From contig OZ316892.1 of the NCBI GenBank assembly GCA_973895155.1, positions 16,740,001-16,804,000 of the forward strand: a stretch of 64,000 bases of DNA, in the 5' to 3' direction. The translations under genes and the position numbers were made by a program. Within the stretch, counting starts at the first letter, position 1; every line of letters begins with the position of its first letter. The stretch is from Marsupella aquatica. Taxonomy: Eukaryota; Marchantiophyta. Below the pieces are notes generated by a model, which saw only the letters and a program-made list of their open reading frames with translations, was not told where the DNA came from and ran no database searches. Below, in pieces: positions 1-12,260 of the stretch.

Positions 1-769
1 CACTTCCGATGAAGAACGTTCCTCCATCGTACACCACCAGAGCTTTCCTGTGTCGCTAGTCTATTAGCGTAAAACAAGATGCGACTTGCTGAAACCTATT
101 CATGAATGAGAACGAGTGTCTGTACTTGCTATATACTGTCATTGCTGTACTGCTATGGAAGAGGAGACTTAGGACAGTACGCCCACTCTCATTGCTTTTC
201 CAAGAGTATGAGAAGCATTTCTCTTGAGTCTACATGGCTTGCAAAGAGCATAGTTTTGTAACTAGAGAGCAAGAAGCCTTGGAGCTCAATAGTCACCTAA
301 TCATGCGCCTGCCAAAACACTCCATGGTTGACAATGGAGATCACTTCACATAGAATTGGAGCCACCCCTCCTCGCTGAGCCAAAGAGGGCTGTAAAAGAT
401 TCTTCCTTAAATATTGGCAGCTGTTTGATTGAGTGAACCAGACGAACATAGTCCAAAATTGTGTCTGAGAGTCGATCAAAATCAATCCAAAACATCACTC
501 ACTGCTTTTCACAATGAGTTGCGTGATAGTGGAGTGTACTCCAATAATTTATGATGTACGCTTTTCAGGATTAAATACTAGGGACGCCGTTAAGTTCAAC
601 TTAGGCAGAGCACTGAATCAGCATAATAGGAGTGACACATACTTCCTGGCATCATGCAAAAGGGTAAGGGTTCACCCTCAAGAGTCTGGGTGCCTCTCAA
701 CCTCCAGGAAATAATTTAAAAGGTGTTGCTGCTCCTCGGGAACACAACCCCATGGAGTAAAAAAGATTC
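1..769. other. 3' flank of the HD-ZIP III gene
   Basis: This stretch lies downstream of the HD-ZIP III stop codon, because that gene is on the minus strand, and must contain its 3' UTR. I see no second gene, no convincing coding frame and no repeat. I could not fix the polyadenylation site. Confidence 0.5.
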
Positions 770-3700
770 TTAGTTTATGAATGACCAATTCATGAACATG
801 AAAGCGATACAGTGTGTGCTCTCATCTTCATCCAGCACTTTCCAAGCAATAGCCCTTTCATAAGTTGCAGGCCGACCCATGCTGGAAATGCGGACTCCTG
901 CTGGAAGTAACGCAAAACCCTACAGGAAAAAATTCAGTGGACGTCAGACTCGGAATTATGGTGATACCGGGGGGGGGGGTAATAGGCATATTAGTTTTGA
1001 AACTTGGACAAGCAATATTCCCTCGCTACAGCCTGAGGGGTAATAGGCATATTAGTTTTGAAACTTGGACAAGCAATAATTCGAGCTGTAGCCTTTAAGT
1101 AAAACCCAGAGACCGCATCATCCATATTCCCACGCTACAGCTCATAGCGCTGATGACCAGGCTACCAACGGCACAAGTGGGTAGACGGCAAGCAAGGACA
1201 AACTTAAAAGTAGAGGAAAGAGACTTCGGCACCACGGAATTTCAGCATATCTTACCTGCTGCATGACCTGTGTAAAATCTGAATATGCTGTCTTCCTTCC
1301 ATTCTCATCAAGAGTTTTTTCCCATGTCAAATCCTGTAAGGCACCTGATGTTGTTTCCAACAAGTCCAGCCCAGCTTGATTCGCAAACGTGAATTCGGGC
1401 AGCGACTGCAACAACAAAAACCAAAGGAAAGGAACGGGTCAGATACCAACCCATTCTGAACTTCTGCAGATTCATTGTTGATGCATCCCAGTTGACTTTC
1501 CTTTTAGACGTTAAAGCAGTCAGAGACTTCAACAGGTAAGGCCTACAATGTGTAGACGACAATTTGAAATCACCGTCAATGTGCATGGAGCAAGTCTGTT
1601 TGGTACAAGTCACAAAAGGGATATGATATAGCCTCGCACAAACCTTGCAAGCGCAACATACAATCGCATCAGTGTGGTGCCAGAATATCTTAAAAATTGC
1701 CTCACTGTTGGATGAGTCTGTCCTTACTAGCTCCCTGGTCAATTCGACGCCTAAATAGTCCCTGAGAACACAGAAAGTAAAATATACATTGAGTAAAAAG
1801 TGCAAACACAGCACCGACAACGATAATCTTCCTCCTGAGAGAATTCCAACTCAAACAATACGACATAGATTGACTTACGTGTAACTTTGTAAGACCCGTC
1901 GAGAAAGAATAAGGGCTTCCGGAGTGACAGGTGGTGGATGTCTTGGTCCTAAGTGTGAACCCAAACGAGAGGGAGCCAAAGCCATGGCAACTCGCTGAAC
2001 AGATGCCACCACTGTTCGGACGTACTGGCGCGCCATGACCGCAACATTGTCTCTGGTATGCACCTCAAAAGCGAATTGAAAAGCAATTGTAAGCACGCTT
2101 CTTAGATGGCAAGTCGTCCCTACAGAATCACCAACAAGCCCTCGAGCCTCTGAACCTCCTTCCAAGGTCGATGTCAGATCTAGAGTGCGAGACAGACCAT
2201 ATCCATCCTGCAAGATGAGAGTTGAAGCAAGCTCAGTCACAGGGGCAAAAACGTAGCGAAGGAGATATGGGCCAAGTCCTTTATTAGCTAAAGCCTGTCA
2301 CAGACGCACAAACGAGTCTGATCAATTTCATTGAAGAGGAAAAAAAACAGTTCCTCTGCGAAGTTAGCTGCTTACAACAATGCCACTGTCCAACGGAATG
2401 ACTCGAAAGCCTGAAGGCAGAAGGGGAACATCATCGGAAACGGCTACATCCACAGGAGCGAACACTAGCTGTGCACATGCACCAACAGCATTTTCATCGA
2501 CCCCGCTGCAAAGCTGCAGATCAAATCAAGGGAGCTTTTTAGTCGAGACAAAAATGAGGGCCACTATAATTCCAAGCCTTCAACATGGGCAGTGTTGTGT
2601 TTCTTAGTGGTCGGCAACATCCAAGAAGTGTAATGCTAGGGTAACTGGTCACAGGAAATAATGTACCATTGCGTAATCTTTTATCATAAAGTTACCCTTC
2701 CCTGAAGAATCACACTAAGGTAATTCTTGAAATGCCCTCTTACAAAAAGAATCCAAAATAAGTCGATCATTCTCCATTCGCACCGACATAAGCATTGTCC
2801 ACTCATTATAATTAACACCCTACCTGTAACAGGAAGGTGTCTCTGCCCAGACCATTTACATCCTGCGCGGGGCTGTGTCCATCTAATTTCACCACCTCCA
2901 GAAACTGCTCCTCAAACATGACACGCACCCCAGACACTGGTTAGATTTGACCTTGCATGAAAGGAAACATACAATTGTGAGCGACACTAGAAAACGAGAA
3001 CAAAGACACTTGCAGCAACTTATTTCCACAAGTAGAAAATTGAACACACCTCTTCCTGCTCCACTGCATGGGCAAGGGGAAGGGGAAGCTGCCCACTGAA
3101 GATGCCACCTCTAGACTCAGAGCCGACATAATTGGATGTCCTCAATGCAGCAGCTGCGTCCGCATCAATATCACAGTCTGCCCATTCTGATCGATGCTCC
3201 CGTAAAAACCGTATCAGAAGAGCTGGGGGGACGTTCTGCAAGCATGAATAATGTCCACGTCATACTACTCCTTTGCGTGGACGACACAATCCCGGTGACT
3301 CATATCCCAACACGTTCTTTCCAAATCAAAGCAAGTAGGCCGAAACCTGAACCTATCTGCCTCAAACTTAACGCAAAGACCACACAGAAACTGATGTCCT
3401 TCGAGAGAAACTTACCTGAAGCAACATTGACGCCTTCGCACACAATATCCCCCCTCCAATGGAGCAAAGTCGGTCGGATGATGCCTGCTGCCCACCAAAC
3501 TGCTTGGAATTTGGATTAGCATTAACCACAACAGTGACATCATCCATCCCATCACTAGGAAGAGCACTCCAGCCATCGTCTGTAAATCCATTGACAGCCT
3601 CGTTGAATCCCCTGCCATCCGAGCCATGTTTGTGGTACATCAGTAACGATGTCTCACTTTGTTTCGATACCAGTTCTGTAGCTTATGACGCAGAGACCAC

Positions 3701-6414
3701 ATCGATAGCAGTAAGTAGTAGAGCATCACCTTGCAACACGCTGGCTGAGTGCTCGTAACACAGAAGGCTGCTGATCACCTCCTAATACAACTTCACCGGG
3801 AATTTCTTGAGCTAAACGGCGCAGATATCGCAAAGCCTGAAAATTAACAAAATACACTCATGAAACCATAAACAATTAGGAAACAATTTCCAACGCTTCG
3901 CAGATGAGCTTGGTGAATTCCCTTCCGAATGTTGGAAGACACCAACAACAAAACAAACCAAAACTAAGTGAAGGTAGATGTTTTTACCCCGATGGTCATC
4001 TTTTGGGCAAGAATTGCTGACGACTCATACAATGGCCTGAGCACCTCCGGTACACTCCAAGACTAGACAAACACCACCAAAATACATCAACACTTGAGTT
4101 CCAACCGCACCAATTGCAGTGACTAGACCATGTATGCTTCTCAAGAAGAGAGCCGGGATACATTCGTAAAACTGAACAAAAGGAGGGAGCGCAGTTGATT
4201 TTGTCCAAGTACCTCAAGGTCCATGTGGTCAACAATATGAATAACGCAGCCACCTCCTTCGCAGGGCCGAATCAAATACCCACTGGGCATGATATCTGCT
4301 CTTACAAAGTATTGTACAGGCGGCATAGTAGGACCCCCATGCGCGCCACTCAAAGAGCGCTCACATATCTGCGAAAAGGCGCGTGACAAGAGAGTGACAT
4401 ACATCAGGAACTTGAATCAGCCTAAGGTCTAAAAGGACTATACATGCAAAGGCGGAAATTCTCGGTACAAAGACACAATCGTACGTACCACAAGGCTACC
4501 GTCTTCCAGAAAGGAAGTGTATCGCAAGGTACAGAAGTCTCTTGGAGGGGCCAGTGTCGTCGGTGCGTACATCTGCATTTCACCGAAGGAGTGAGTTTGA
4601 CCTCTTATGAAAGTGAGCTGCTTAACTCTACTAGAGATATACACCAGATACTTCGAACACAACCCACTTGCAATATTAATGCGTCCGATACTTCCTATCC
4701 AAATTGACTTCATTGTAGGAGTTACTTGGCAAAACAACAAAAAGCACATGGTCTATTCACGAACAACTAGAACCTTTTATATCCCGCATTGGATGAGGTC
4801 AGCTGAAAATCTTGTTGAAACCTCCAATTTCTGGAGATGACATAATTCAGCTTACCTGAGTGTACACGAGCTCGACGGTGCCACCATTTCCAGTAGGAAA
4901 TGATCCAAGTATATCTAGACGACGACAATCCCGAAGCCAGGCTGGTCGATCTTTAAGTACTTCGGCAACCTGTTCACAAGCGCAGAAATTAAAATCCTAG
5001 TTGGCCGTACTGGAAGCAGAGGTCAATCCTAGCATTTACACAAGCTCAAGCATCCGCATTGGTAAAGGGTGGTACAAAAGAGAGCATCTGGAAGTCCGAG
5101 AAGTCTCTGTGGATTCTTGAAGGCCCATTAGGACGAACGTCCACAGTATTACGTTCTCATCAAGAACTGATTACCATAACGAGACACCAAAACGACCTAG
5201 GACAGCTTACAGGTATTGACTTGAGCCGGTGAAACGGAGTGCAGTGATCAAGAAATCATCTTAAAAACTTACAACGACTTTGTGAATGGGAGGATGGTCT
5301 CACCTTTGTGGGTTCAAGACCCACGAGGCCACATGCTCGTGCAGCCACTCCAACACAACCGTGTGCAATGGCTACAATTCCCAAGGGGTCCGGACCAGGC
5401 TGGTTGTTCGAAGATGGGTCAGTTGTGAGACATTAATACGAAGATCCAAAGTACAAATGGTGTGGAAGAGACAGAGCAATCTAAAAATGGAGGAAACACA
5501 AATACGACAAAAACCGAACCAATCTTCATTATCCTCCTCGAAAACAGGACAACGAGACGACAGCGTTTTCCGCCATTCTACTAAATACCAAAAACGGACA
5601 AACCGTCGTTTCCTCTCTTCATCTGGTTGGGCAGGGGACGAGGTTCACACGACAAACCTACCTTCATCCCGGGCATCTGGATCCAGTCTATTGCTGTTCC
5701 CGTGGCCTTCGCCAGAAATTCTGTCAAGGTCTCTTCTGCAATAGCTAGTAATCTGCAATCCGACCGAAATCCAGATGTCAGATTGCTGCTGCCTGGCAGA
5801 TTATTTTGGATCATAGCAGGATCCGGACGAAATCATAATACGAAAAACCGTGAGAAAAAATAAACAAAGAACGCACCCAGCAGGACTTGCATCACGCGGA
5901 GGATGCTGCGGTGTTGGATGTTGTTGTAGTCCACCAGTGACTACTGATTCAGAACTTGTGTCCGGCGTGGCCATCTGCATAGACACACGTATCAATCACT
6001 CCGTCATCACACGATACATACACAACCTTGGCTTGATTGCCTATGTATGAATTGAAAGCGGCCTCTAACGACTCCCTGTTACATGCACGATTTACTCATC
6101 GCTTTAGATACTTCGATTTTCAACCTCCATGCCACTGTGTCATCCCCCACTGCCCCCTCGCCCAGATTCGAGCAACCCACAGCTAAACTGTACATGATTA
6201 ATCTCTCACGGCCCCAGCCTGACAAACCAACCGTTACGGCTAGAGTACATCAACATGACAGATAACAACCGAACCTAGAAAGTAATAGTTATACACAGCT
6301 AGTGCTAGCGACGCATCGACCACCGCCAAGTTCCACTGAGATACTCCAAATCTCCTCCATGGTACTTTCTTACATTGCCTTCTAGATTCTTTAAATGCCT
6401 GCCCAGCGACCAGA

Positions 6415-6461
<47 letters not shown>

Positions 6462-7379
6462 AATCGTCGACAACACTCCAAAGTGAGTGAAAAGAACGAA
6501 CCTGCTGCTCTTGCGAACGACGCGACGAAGGCTTCATGTTCCGATCAGGATTGCTGTGCTGACGAAGGTACTGGTTCTCAATCGCCAGCTGAGAGGTGTG
6601 CTTAGTAAGTCGCTCATTCTCCTCCATTAAAAGCTTATTCAGAGCCGTCAGTTTCGCGTTCACGCTCAAGAGCCGGGTAGCTTCTTTCCGTTGCTTCTCG
6701 CGGCATCTAAACACCACACCAAAAAAACTCGATTTCAACTAATACATCAACCAACTGAACTTGACATTCGCTACGAGCCAAACAGCGTGCTAGTAATCCA
6801 TTCTGGCGAGCAGGAAGAAATGGTGGGCGCCGTTCAGTGTTCCGACTACGCAAGCTGCTCCGTTCTATCAATATTTACATCATAAGAATTCATACTATTG
6901 TCGGTCAAAGCTCCAGTCCTCGACCACCCCCAAAAGTACAGCATTCTCTCCATAGCAGAACCTTAAAGGTAACCCATGTACCTACTTCGGATGGCTAGCT
7001 GCGAGTTCTTGGTCACATCAGAAACCCTTGGCACCGACACGCACGCAGACCAGAACGCTGTCGTCCACTATGAATCCCACTCCATAGGAAAGGCACCGAC
7101 AGAAGAAATCACCACAGTGAGCGGAAGTCTGTTGAAGAATTGAATGGAGAAGCAAACTTACCGTCGATTTTGAAACCAGACTTTGATCTGCTTCGGCTCG
7201 ATATTCGCAAGAATGGGGCAGTCTTTGATCAGCTGCTGACGCCGTATGGAACTGGGCTTGGGACATTCATTGTAAACACGCTCGAGGGCTTCTACCTGTT
7301 CATTGGTGTAGCGCACATACTTGCCGGATGCATCCATGATGCTGGTCCTACTACTCTCCCTTTTCGAAGTCACTGCCAT
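770..7379 (-). CDS. C3HDZ: Class III HD-ZIP transcription factor (REVOLUTA/PHABULOSA/ATHB-15 family), complete, 18 coding exons
   Basis: Nuclear transcription factor family that controls adaxial organ identity, meristems and vascular patterning. Exons, in gene order: 7162-7379, 6502-6706, 5877-5974, 5662-5752, 5304-5399, 4856-4969, 4489-4572, 4213-4368, 3988-4062, 3730-3836, 3416-3611, 3050-3235, 2824-2904, 2376-2513, 1879-2207, 1644-1761, 1256-1405, 770-919. All junctions are GT-AG and keep phase, giving 2592 nt and 863 residues, the usual family length. Homeodomain about residues 20-76 (KIWFQNRR-type helix, here QIKVWFQNRR); leucine zipper from CREKQRKEATRLL to about 120; START domain from LLAIAEETLTEFL (residue 175) to about 390; MEKHLA/PAS-like C-terminus about 720-863, with FTFANQAGLDLLETT and the end MNWSFIN. 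The start is MAVTSKR (7377-7379), the first in-frame ATG; an upstream in-frame GTG exists. The exact paralogue is not assigned. The symbol is the family name used in non-seed plants. Confidence 0.97.
969..1079. repeat. Poly-G tract plus 61-bp tandem duplication in HD-ZIP III intron 17
   Basis: A G-run (969-979) is followed by two near-identical copies of a segment containing GGTAATAGGCATATTAG, at about 977-1017 and 1038-1078, with a 61-bp period. Both lie inside the intron 920-1255, so neither alters the protein. Confidence 0.9.
5390..5672 (-). promoter_or_regulatory. miR165/166 target site, split by an intron
   Basis: The first 11 nt of the site (5662-5672, reading CCGGGATGAAG) end one exon. 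The last 10 nt (5390-5399, CCTGGTCCGG) begin the next. The intron 5400-5661 lies between them. Joined, they encode PGMK-PGPD in the START domain. Against miR166 the site has a G:U pair opposite the miRNA 5' nucleotide, one further G:U pair, and mismatches only at the two bases opposite the miRNA 3' end, which is the usual pattern for this family. Family knowledge: this site mediates cleavage that restricts HD-ZIP III mRNA, and mutations in it give dominant adaxialised phenotypes. Because the intron cuts the site, only spliced transcript can be recognised. Confidence 0.93.
6417..6459. repeat. (CT)21 microsatellite in HD-ZIP III intron 2
   Basis: A perfect CT run lies in the intron between the leucine-zipper exon and the next exon (5975-6501). 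It is (AG)n on the gene's sense strand, about 40 bp downstream of the donor. It is likely length-polymorphic and could serve as a marker. Confidence 0.97.
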
Positions 7380-9650
7380 TCGCTTCTGTGCCTGCCGACC
7401 CACATTACGCCGCCACTCTGTTCATTCAACCCCGTATGAAACGATACCATGCCTCCTGCTTACATCTGTCTAGCAACCGAAGTGAATAATACTGTTCTAT
7501 GATCAGAGTGTGAAGGTCGTTTCACCCGTGCCATTTGAAGTGCTGATAAGCAGTTCCCACTTTTCGGAAACCGAAGAGAAGTCACATGAAGTACATAAAG
7601 ATATATCAGCAGCGCTACAACTCCAGTAACCTTGCTTGGCGTCTTATCTAGAAGGGTGCAACGATGCAATCTGTAGTGGATTCATTCCGTTCCAACAAAC
7701 AAGCTGTACAAAACTCTGAAGCTCGCATGAAAATGCTGTTCCAAGAGGCATTGAGTTGCGAAGTCCGTCAATCATCCATGCTCACTCGCTCCATACAGAT
7801 CAGAATGCCGGACGTAGTCGTCCATCTTGTGACGATGATTAGAGAGGGGAATGACCAAACAGTAGCAGTGGAACGCAAAACAAGTTTGCTTTGTCGTCGT
7901 CCCTCAAATTAACGTACAAGTCAACCAGACTCAGCTAGAAAAGCAAAGCTATTCTATAGCGTGCTGCCTGGCTGCCTGGTTGGCAGAGCTAACAGCATTC
8001 AGCCAGTGACGTTGATGCAAAGAAGTAAAGAAAGTAGGGAGTAAGCTTGCGGCGATCTTACGGTCGGACACAGGGACAAGCAGGTAGTGAGCGAGGCCAC
8101 TCGAGAGCAAGAAAATGACATAGCAGGTGGGTTTCCTTCACTCACCCTGACACTGCGAAGGGAGGGGCAACCAGACACTTTGCCGCACCGGTGTTTTTAT
8201 TGGTCAGGTGAGGGTATGAGGTCGAGAAATCACGGCAGCGAGCCACCCACAGAGAAAAACGAGAAAGTAAAATGACGGAGGCAACAAAGTAAGTTCATGA
8301 GGATTTAATTCTCAGCAGATGTGGATACAAGGCAAAAGGAAACTTACAAGGTTTACTACTCCCTCCCTGCTTGCTTGCACTTCTCCATGATTAGCTACTC
8401 CTCCTGTGCTCCAGCACTCCTCACTCACTCGATCACTCATTCACAATCTATCAAAACCCTCTTCCCCCTCTCTCTAGCTCTCGTCCAAACCCTTCCGACC
8501 CCCCTCCTCCTCCTCCCTCCCTTCACAACTCCGAGGCCGAAGTAGTTCATTCTCCTCTCGAGCTCCTCTCCTTCCCCATTTCCCACTTAGTGGTCCTTTC
8601 CTCTCCCTCCCCGTCTCAAGAGAATAATCAAGTGCGGCGAGGGACTGGAGGATTTGCGTAGCTCACACAGTGTATGGATCAACGGCCGGGGCCCAGAAGG
8701 TAGGACGGAATGAGGATATCAAGAGCACAGAGCATCGCAAATGCTGTACTGTACAGACACACACCCTCTCACACGAGATCAATCAATTGGGTTTATTTAC
8801 TGCTACTGCAGCGACGCAAATCCTCAGGACTCCGCTCGTTTGTTTCTCCTGCGGCAGCTAGAATGATGATGATGATCAGGAGGATCGGCAGCAGGAGCAG
8901 CAGCCAGCAACAACACCAACCTTGCCTGAGGACAACACCAACGCCCTCCTCCTCCTCCTCCGCCTTCTCCTCCCTTCTTCGCCCCCATTCTCATTCCCCC
9001 CCACCTCCTCCCCCAAAACTCGGGGCCGCACTTCACTCAAAACTCGGTTGCCTTGCCTTGCCTCGCCTCGCCTGCCCTCTCCTATCCCCTCTCCTCTCGC
9101 TCGCTTGCACATTACACTCATCACTGCCCACCCAGCATGGCCGCCTGCCTGCTCTCGGGCTGTCACTCTCTTTTCTCGGCCATAGCCATCCACATCCATC
9201 CGTCAGTTTCTTCCGCCCATCCACGCATCCGTTCTTCCTTCCGTCCCCAGGGCAGGGCAGGGCAGGGCAGGGCAGGGCGGGACGGGACGGGACGGGACTC
9301 GACGGGGCAGTAGTGTACAGTCGCAGTAGTGTCCATCCATCCTTTGGGTCGCGCGCGGGCAGGGCAGCTCCACTCCGCTCGGGCAACAAAAACGTCCCAA
9401 ACGGACCCGTCGGCTCTTGCGCACGGACCAACGTGGCCCACCCGTCCATCCATTTCCAAAGCCGTAGCGAAAACGTCCGTACAGTCGTATCAGCCGTACT
9501 AACAAGGCAAACAAAAAATGACCTGACGGCAGTCCACCGACAGTGGGCTTAACACTATCCAAATTAGATTCATACGGGTTGAAACGCAGGATAACCCATC
9601 GCTCCAACTGGGATTTTATTTTGAGAGATATAACTCCTGGAATGATCATC
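7380..9650 (-). promoter_or_regulatory. 5' leader and promoter region of the HD-ZIP III gene
   Basis: Upstream of the HD-ZIP III start I find no other gene. HD-ZIP III genes usually have long 5' UTRs, so transcription probably starts within this interval, but I cannot place the start site or any leader intron. About 8440-9130 is strongly pyrimidine-rich on the plus strand (purine-rich on the gene's sense strand), and GC content rises to about 9500. Long open frames here in several phases (for example 8710-9552) are made of low-complexity Pro/Ser/Leu or Arg/Gly runs and are not credible proteins. Confidence 0.5.
9249..9298. repeat. Pentanucleotide repeats (GGCAG)n then (GGACG)n
   Basis: About five and a half GGCAG units (9249-9277) grade into four GGACG-type units (9278-9298) in the GC-rich region upstream of the HD-ZIP III gene. 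A related CCTTG/CCTCG run lies at about 9048-9073. Similar GGGCA clusters recur near 50030 and 50115. Confidence 0.9.
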
Positions 9651-11770
9651 CATTTACAAGCACTACCCTAACTACCCCTTCAAAGAACGTAAATATAGAT
9701 GAACACAGAAAAATCTTGCAAGAAAAATTCCCTTATTATTGACTTCATTTATAATTTATTCCATTTCTGTAACTCCTTCTCCTCTTTTACTCTCCATTTT
9801 CTCCTCTAGAATTTGCTGTCATCCCTGAACACTCCTTGCATCTTTAACACTTGGCATTTGTTGAATTGCACTGGTTGTCCAGTTCAAGAATTTGATTTCT
9901 GATAATATCAGAGTTTGATTCAACTCAACTCACCCCATTTGCCTAGTTGGAAATTTGTGAGAAATTAAATTCAACTTCATACAATTCCACTCCATTCCAT
10001 TTAGCTCGACTCAGTTGGTTATTAGTTTAAACATCACTGTCCCTTGTCCCAATCTCCAAGTTGGGAATCCATCAAGTTTCAAATTCAGTACAACAACATT
10101 GATTCAGTCATTTTTTCAACCTCACCATCCCCTTTCCCTGATTGTCTAAGTGAGTGTCTGCAAGATTGATAACCTTGTTTTGAGCCGAACTCACTCCATT
10201 CTCGATGCATTGCCCATGATCTAAAAGTGCCAGATATGGCATGAAAACTGCCATCCAAACCCTGTTCTCCAACAATTCCAGCATCAAAGTCAAATGAGTT
10301 ACATTTTTTAGGGTTAACTCAAGTCTTGGGTTAAATCCTAATTACATAGACTAAATTGTCATTAGGGTTTTAATGGTGATTAGCCTCAAGTCTTGCATCT
10401 AGCATATAGAGGGGCTAGGGAGAGCTCTTGTTGGAGACTCGTGCTCATTGTTGAGGGAGCTAGCTAGGTGCTGGGAGGAGAGCTTGAACAAGGAGGCTTG
10501 GTGTGACCATGGTGGCCAAAGTTTAGTAAAGGCCCTTGCTTCCGTGGACGTAGCCCTGACAAAGGTGAACCACATACATCTTGTGTTGGCGTATGCATGT
10601 TTGATGGTTGTGCTCCTTGTTGTATCGTGCCAATTTCCCCAACCCATTTGGGCCATTACCAAATTATGGTTTCATTACTGGTTACATACACTCATAAATG
10701 TGATACATTTTTGGAATAAGTTAATTTTGTTGATTTGCTGAAATTACAAAAGTAATGAAATTACAAAGTAAATAAAATAGTTAATGATTAAACATTTTCT
10801 TGGTCTTGCATTGTGTATTTTAGTTACTTTTACTTTTCTTTTTGTGGCACAGCATCCCAAAATTTGTGGCAAAAGTGACGCAAACACGATTGGGGGCGGT
10901 TATTTTGATTTGCAAAACTGAGTAGTCTTGTTTGTAACGGTTGCCGATGATGTGGCACACTGTGGTGCCAATGATTTTGCAAGGGACTTCTCATGGGGAT
11001 TCGTAATTATCCGACACAGAGTTACCATGTAGGGGTTTCCCTCTAGACCTAGGTCATACAAATAGGTTTCTATCACTAATTATTATTCGCGAGAGAAATA
11101 CTGAATGTCATTTTATCTCATTAATGATCTAAACAATTCCTCTTACATGGTCTCTCCTTCAAGGACGGCTAACAGAGGGGGGGAAATCTCATAATCCCAG
11201 GCGAGGTTGGCAAGGAGGTAGTGGTTACAAACTATCCATAGAAATAAAATAAAAAGTACAAGGGGGCCTTACAAACAAGGGGAGGGCAAGGGATGGGTTA
11301 CAGGAGAGAACAAAGTGAATGATTAGATAAGTCCATCAAATGTATCAGAGTTTAAAGGTTAAGTGTGCTGGAATCCATGGACTGTCTCTAATTCCCATGA
11401 GTTTGCGAGCGTAACACTTGACATTCTTTGTTCACTTAACACTTTGAGATTTTTCGACTTGACAAGGCTGGTGGTCATGTGTAGGATAACCCATCCCCAA
11501 GAGGGGTAGAAAGATGTAATCCCCAATTGCGTTAAGCCTGATGGGGTTACACACTGTTATCCCCAAGTGAAGATAAATTACCGAGTGTAAATCCCAAGTA
11601 ATTTTTTAAAATATCACCTCACTATTATACTGCAGAACTGTCACGCGAATTGTTTGCCACTTTGCGCCTTACCTGTATTCTCATTCAAAATTTAGAATTT
11701 CCAGGCCAGGCTGCTACAGGGGTTCCATGCCTCATAATCATCTATAGAATGCAAATACTAAAATACACCA
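9651..11770. other. AT-rich spacer, no recognised gene
   Basis: Only short unrelated open frames occur here. I see no protein similarity, long repeat or RNA gene. Confidence 0.5.
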
Positions 11771-11814
11771 GGGGTTTAGAAAACTTGGAACCCTCTGGCC
11801 AGGCTGACTAGGGG

Positions 11815-12260
11815 GTTACCGTGGGGAGGTAAGACAAGGCTTGTGAGATCAGGGGGAAATGAGAATAAGAAAAGACCAGGGGCATAAGTCAAAATCTTAG
11901 AGTTATACAGGGTTAAAGAACAAGGAATGGGTGGGTGGGTGGGGGAAGATAGATGGGGAGCTAAAGGGACGGTAAATTTGATGGGAAAGAGATGGGATTT
12001 TTTTTTCAAATCTTGAGTCATACGGGTCAGGATATGAGCGAAGGACAAGGGAGGGGGAGGGGAGGCAAGTGGAAGGGAGGGAAATGGGAAGAGAAAAAAG
12101 AGAAAAAAGAGAAAAAAGAGAAAAAAGAAAAGGGAACAAACAAAGGAGGGAGAAGGGGAGGGGGGTCTGGTTCACTTTAATATAAGAGACTTTAATGTTA
12201 GAGAACAGGGGGAGGAAGGTTGAGGGGAGGGAACATGAGATAAGGAAAATGGAGCAGAAG
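11815..12260. repeat. Purine-rich tract with (GAAAAAA)n and GGGA runs
   Basis: The plus strand is almost all A and G here, with GGGTGGGTGGGTGGGGG at about 11929-11945 and AGAAAAA units at about 12090-12130. Frames in this tract translate to Lys/Glu/Gly or Leu/Ser/Pro runs and are not genes. Confidence 0.85.

Noticed and set aside
5380-5410. A miR166-like string on the plus strand
   Set aside because: It is the complement of half of the HD-ZIP III target site. There is no partner arm to form a precursor hairpin.
5286-5744. A 152-residue plus-strand frame
   Set aside because: It is the antisense of two HD-ZIP III exons and the intron that splits the miR166 site.
6391-6738. A single-exon reading of the leucine zipper running into an (RE)n tail
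   Set aside because: The tail is the translated (AG)n microsatellite in the intron. A GT donor at 6501 ends the exon after EQQ, and the next exon joins in phase.
8710-9552. A 280-residue open frame and several overlapping frames upstream of the HD-ZIP III gene
   Set aside because: The region is CT-rich and pentamer-repeat DNA, open in many frames on both strands. The translations are Ser/Pro/Leu or Arg/Gly runs without domains.
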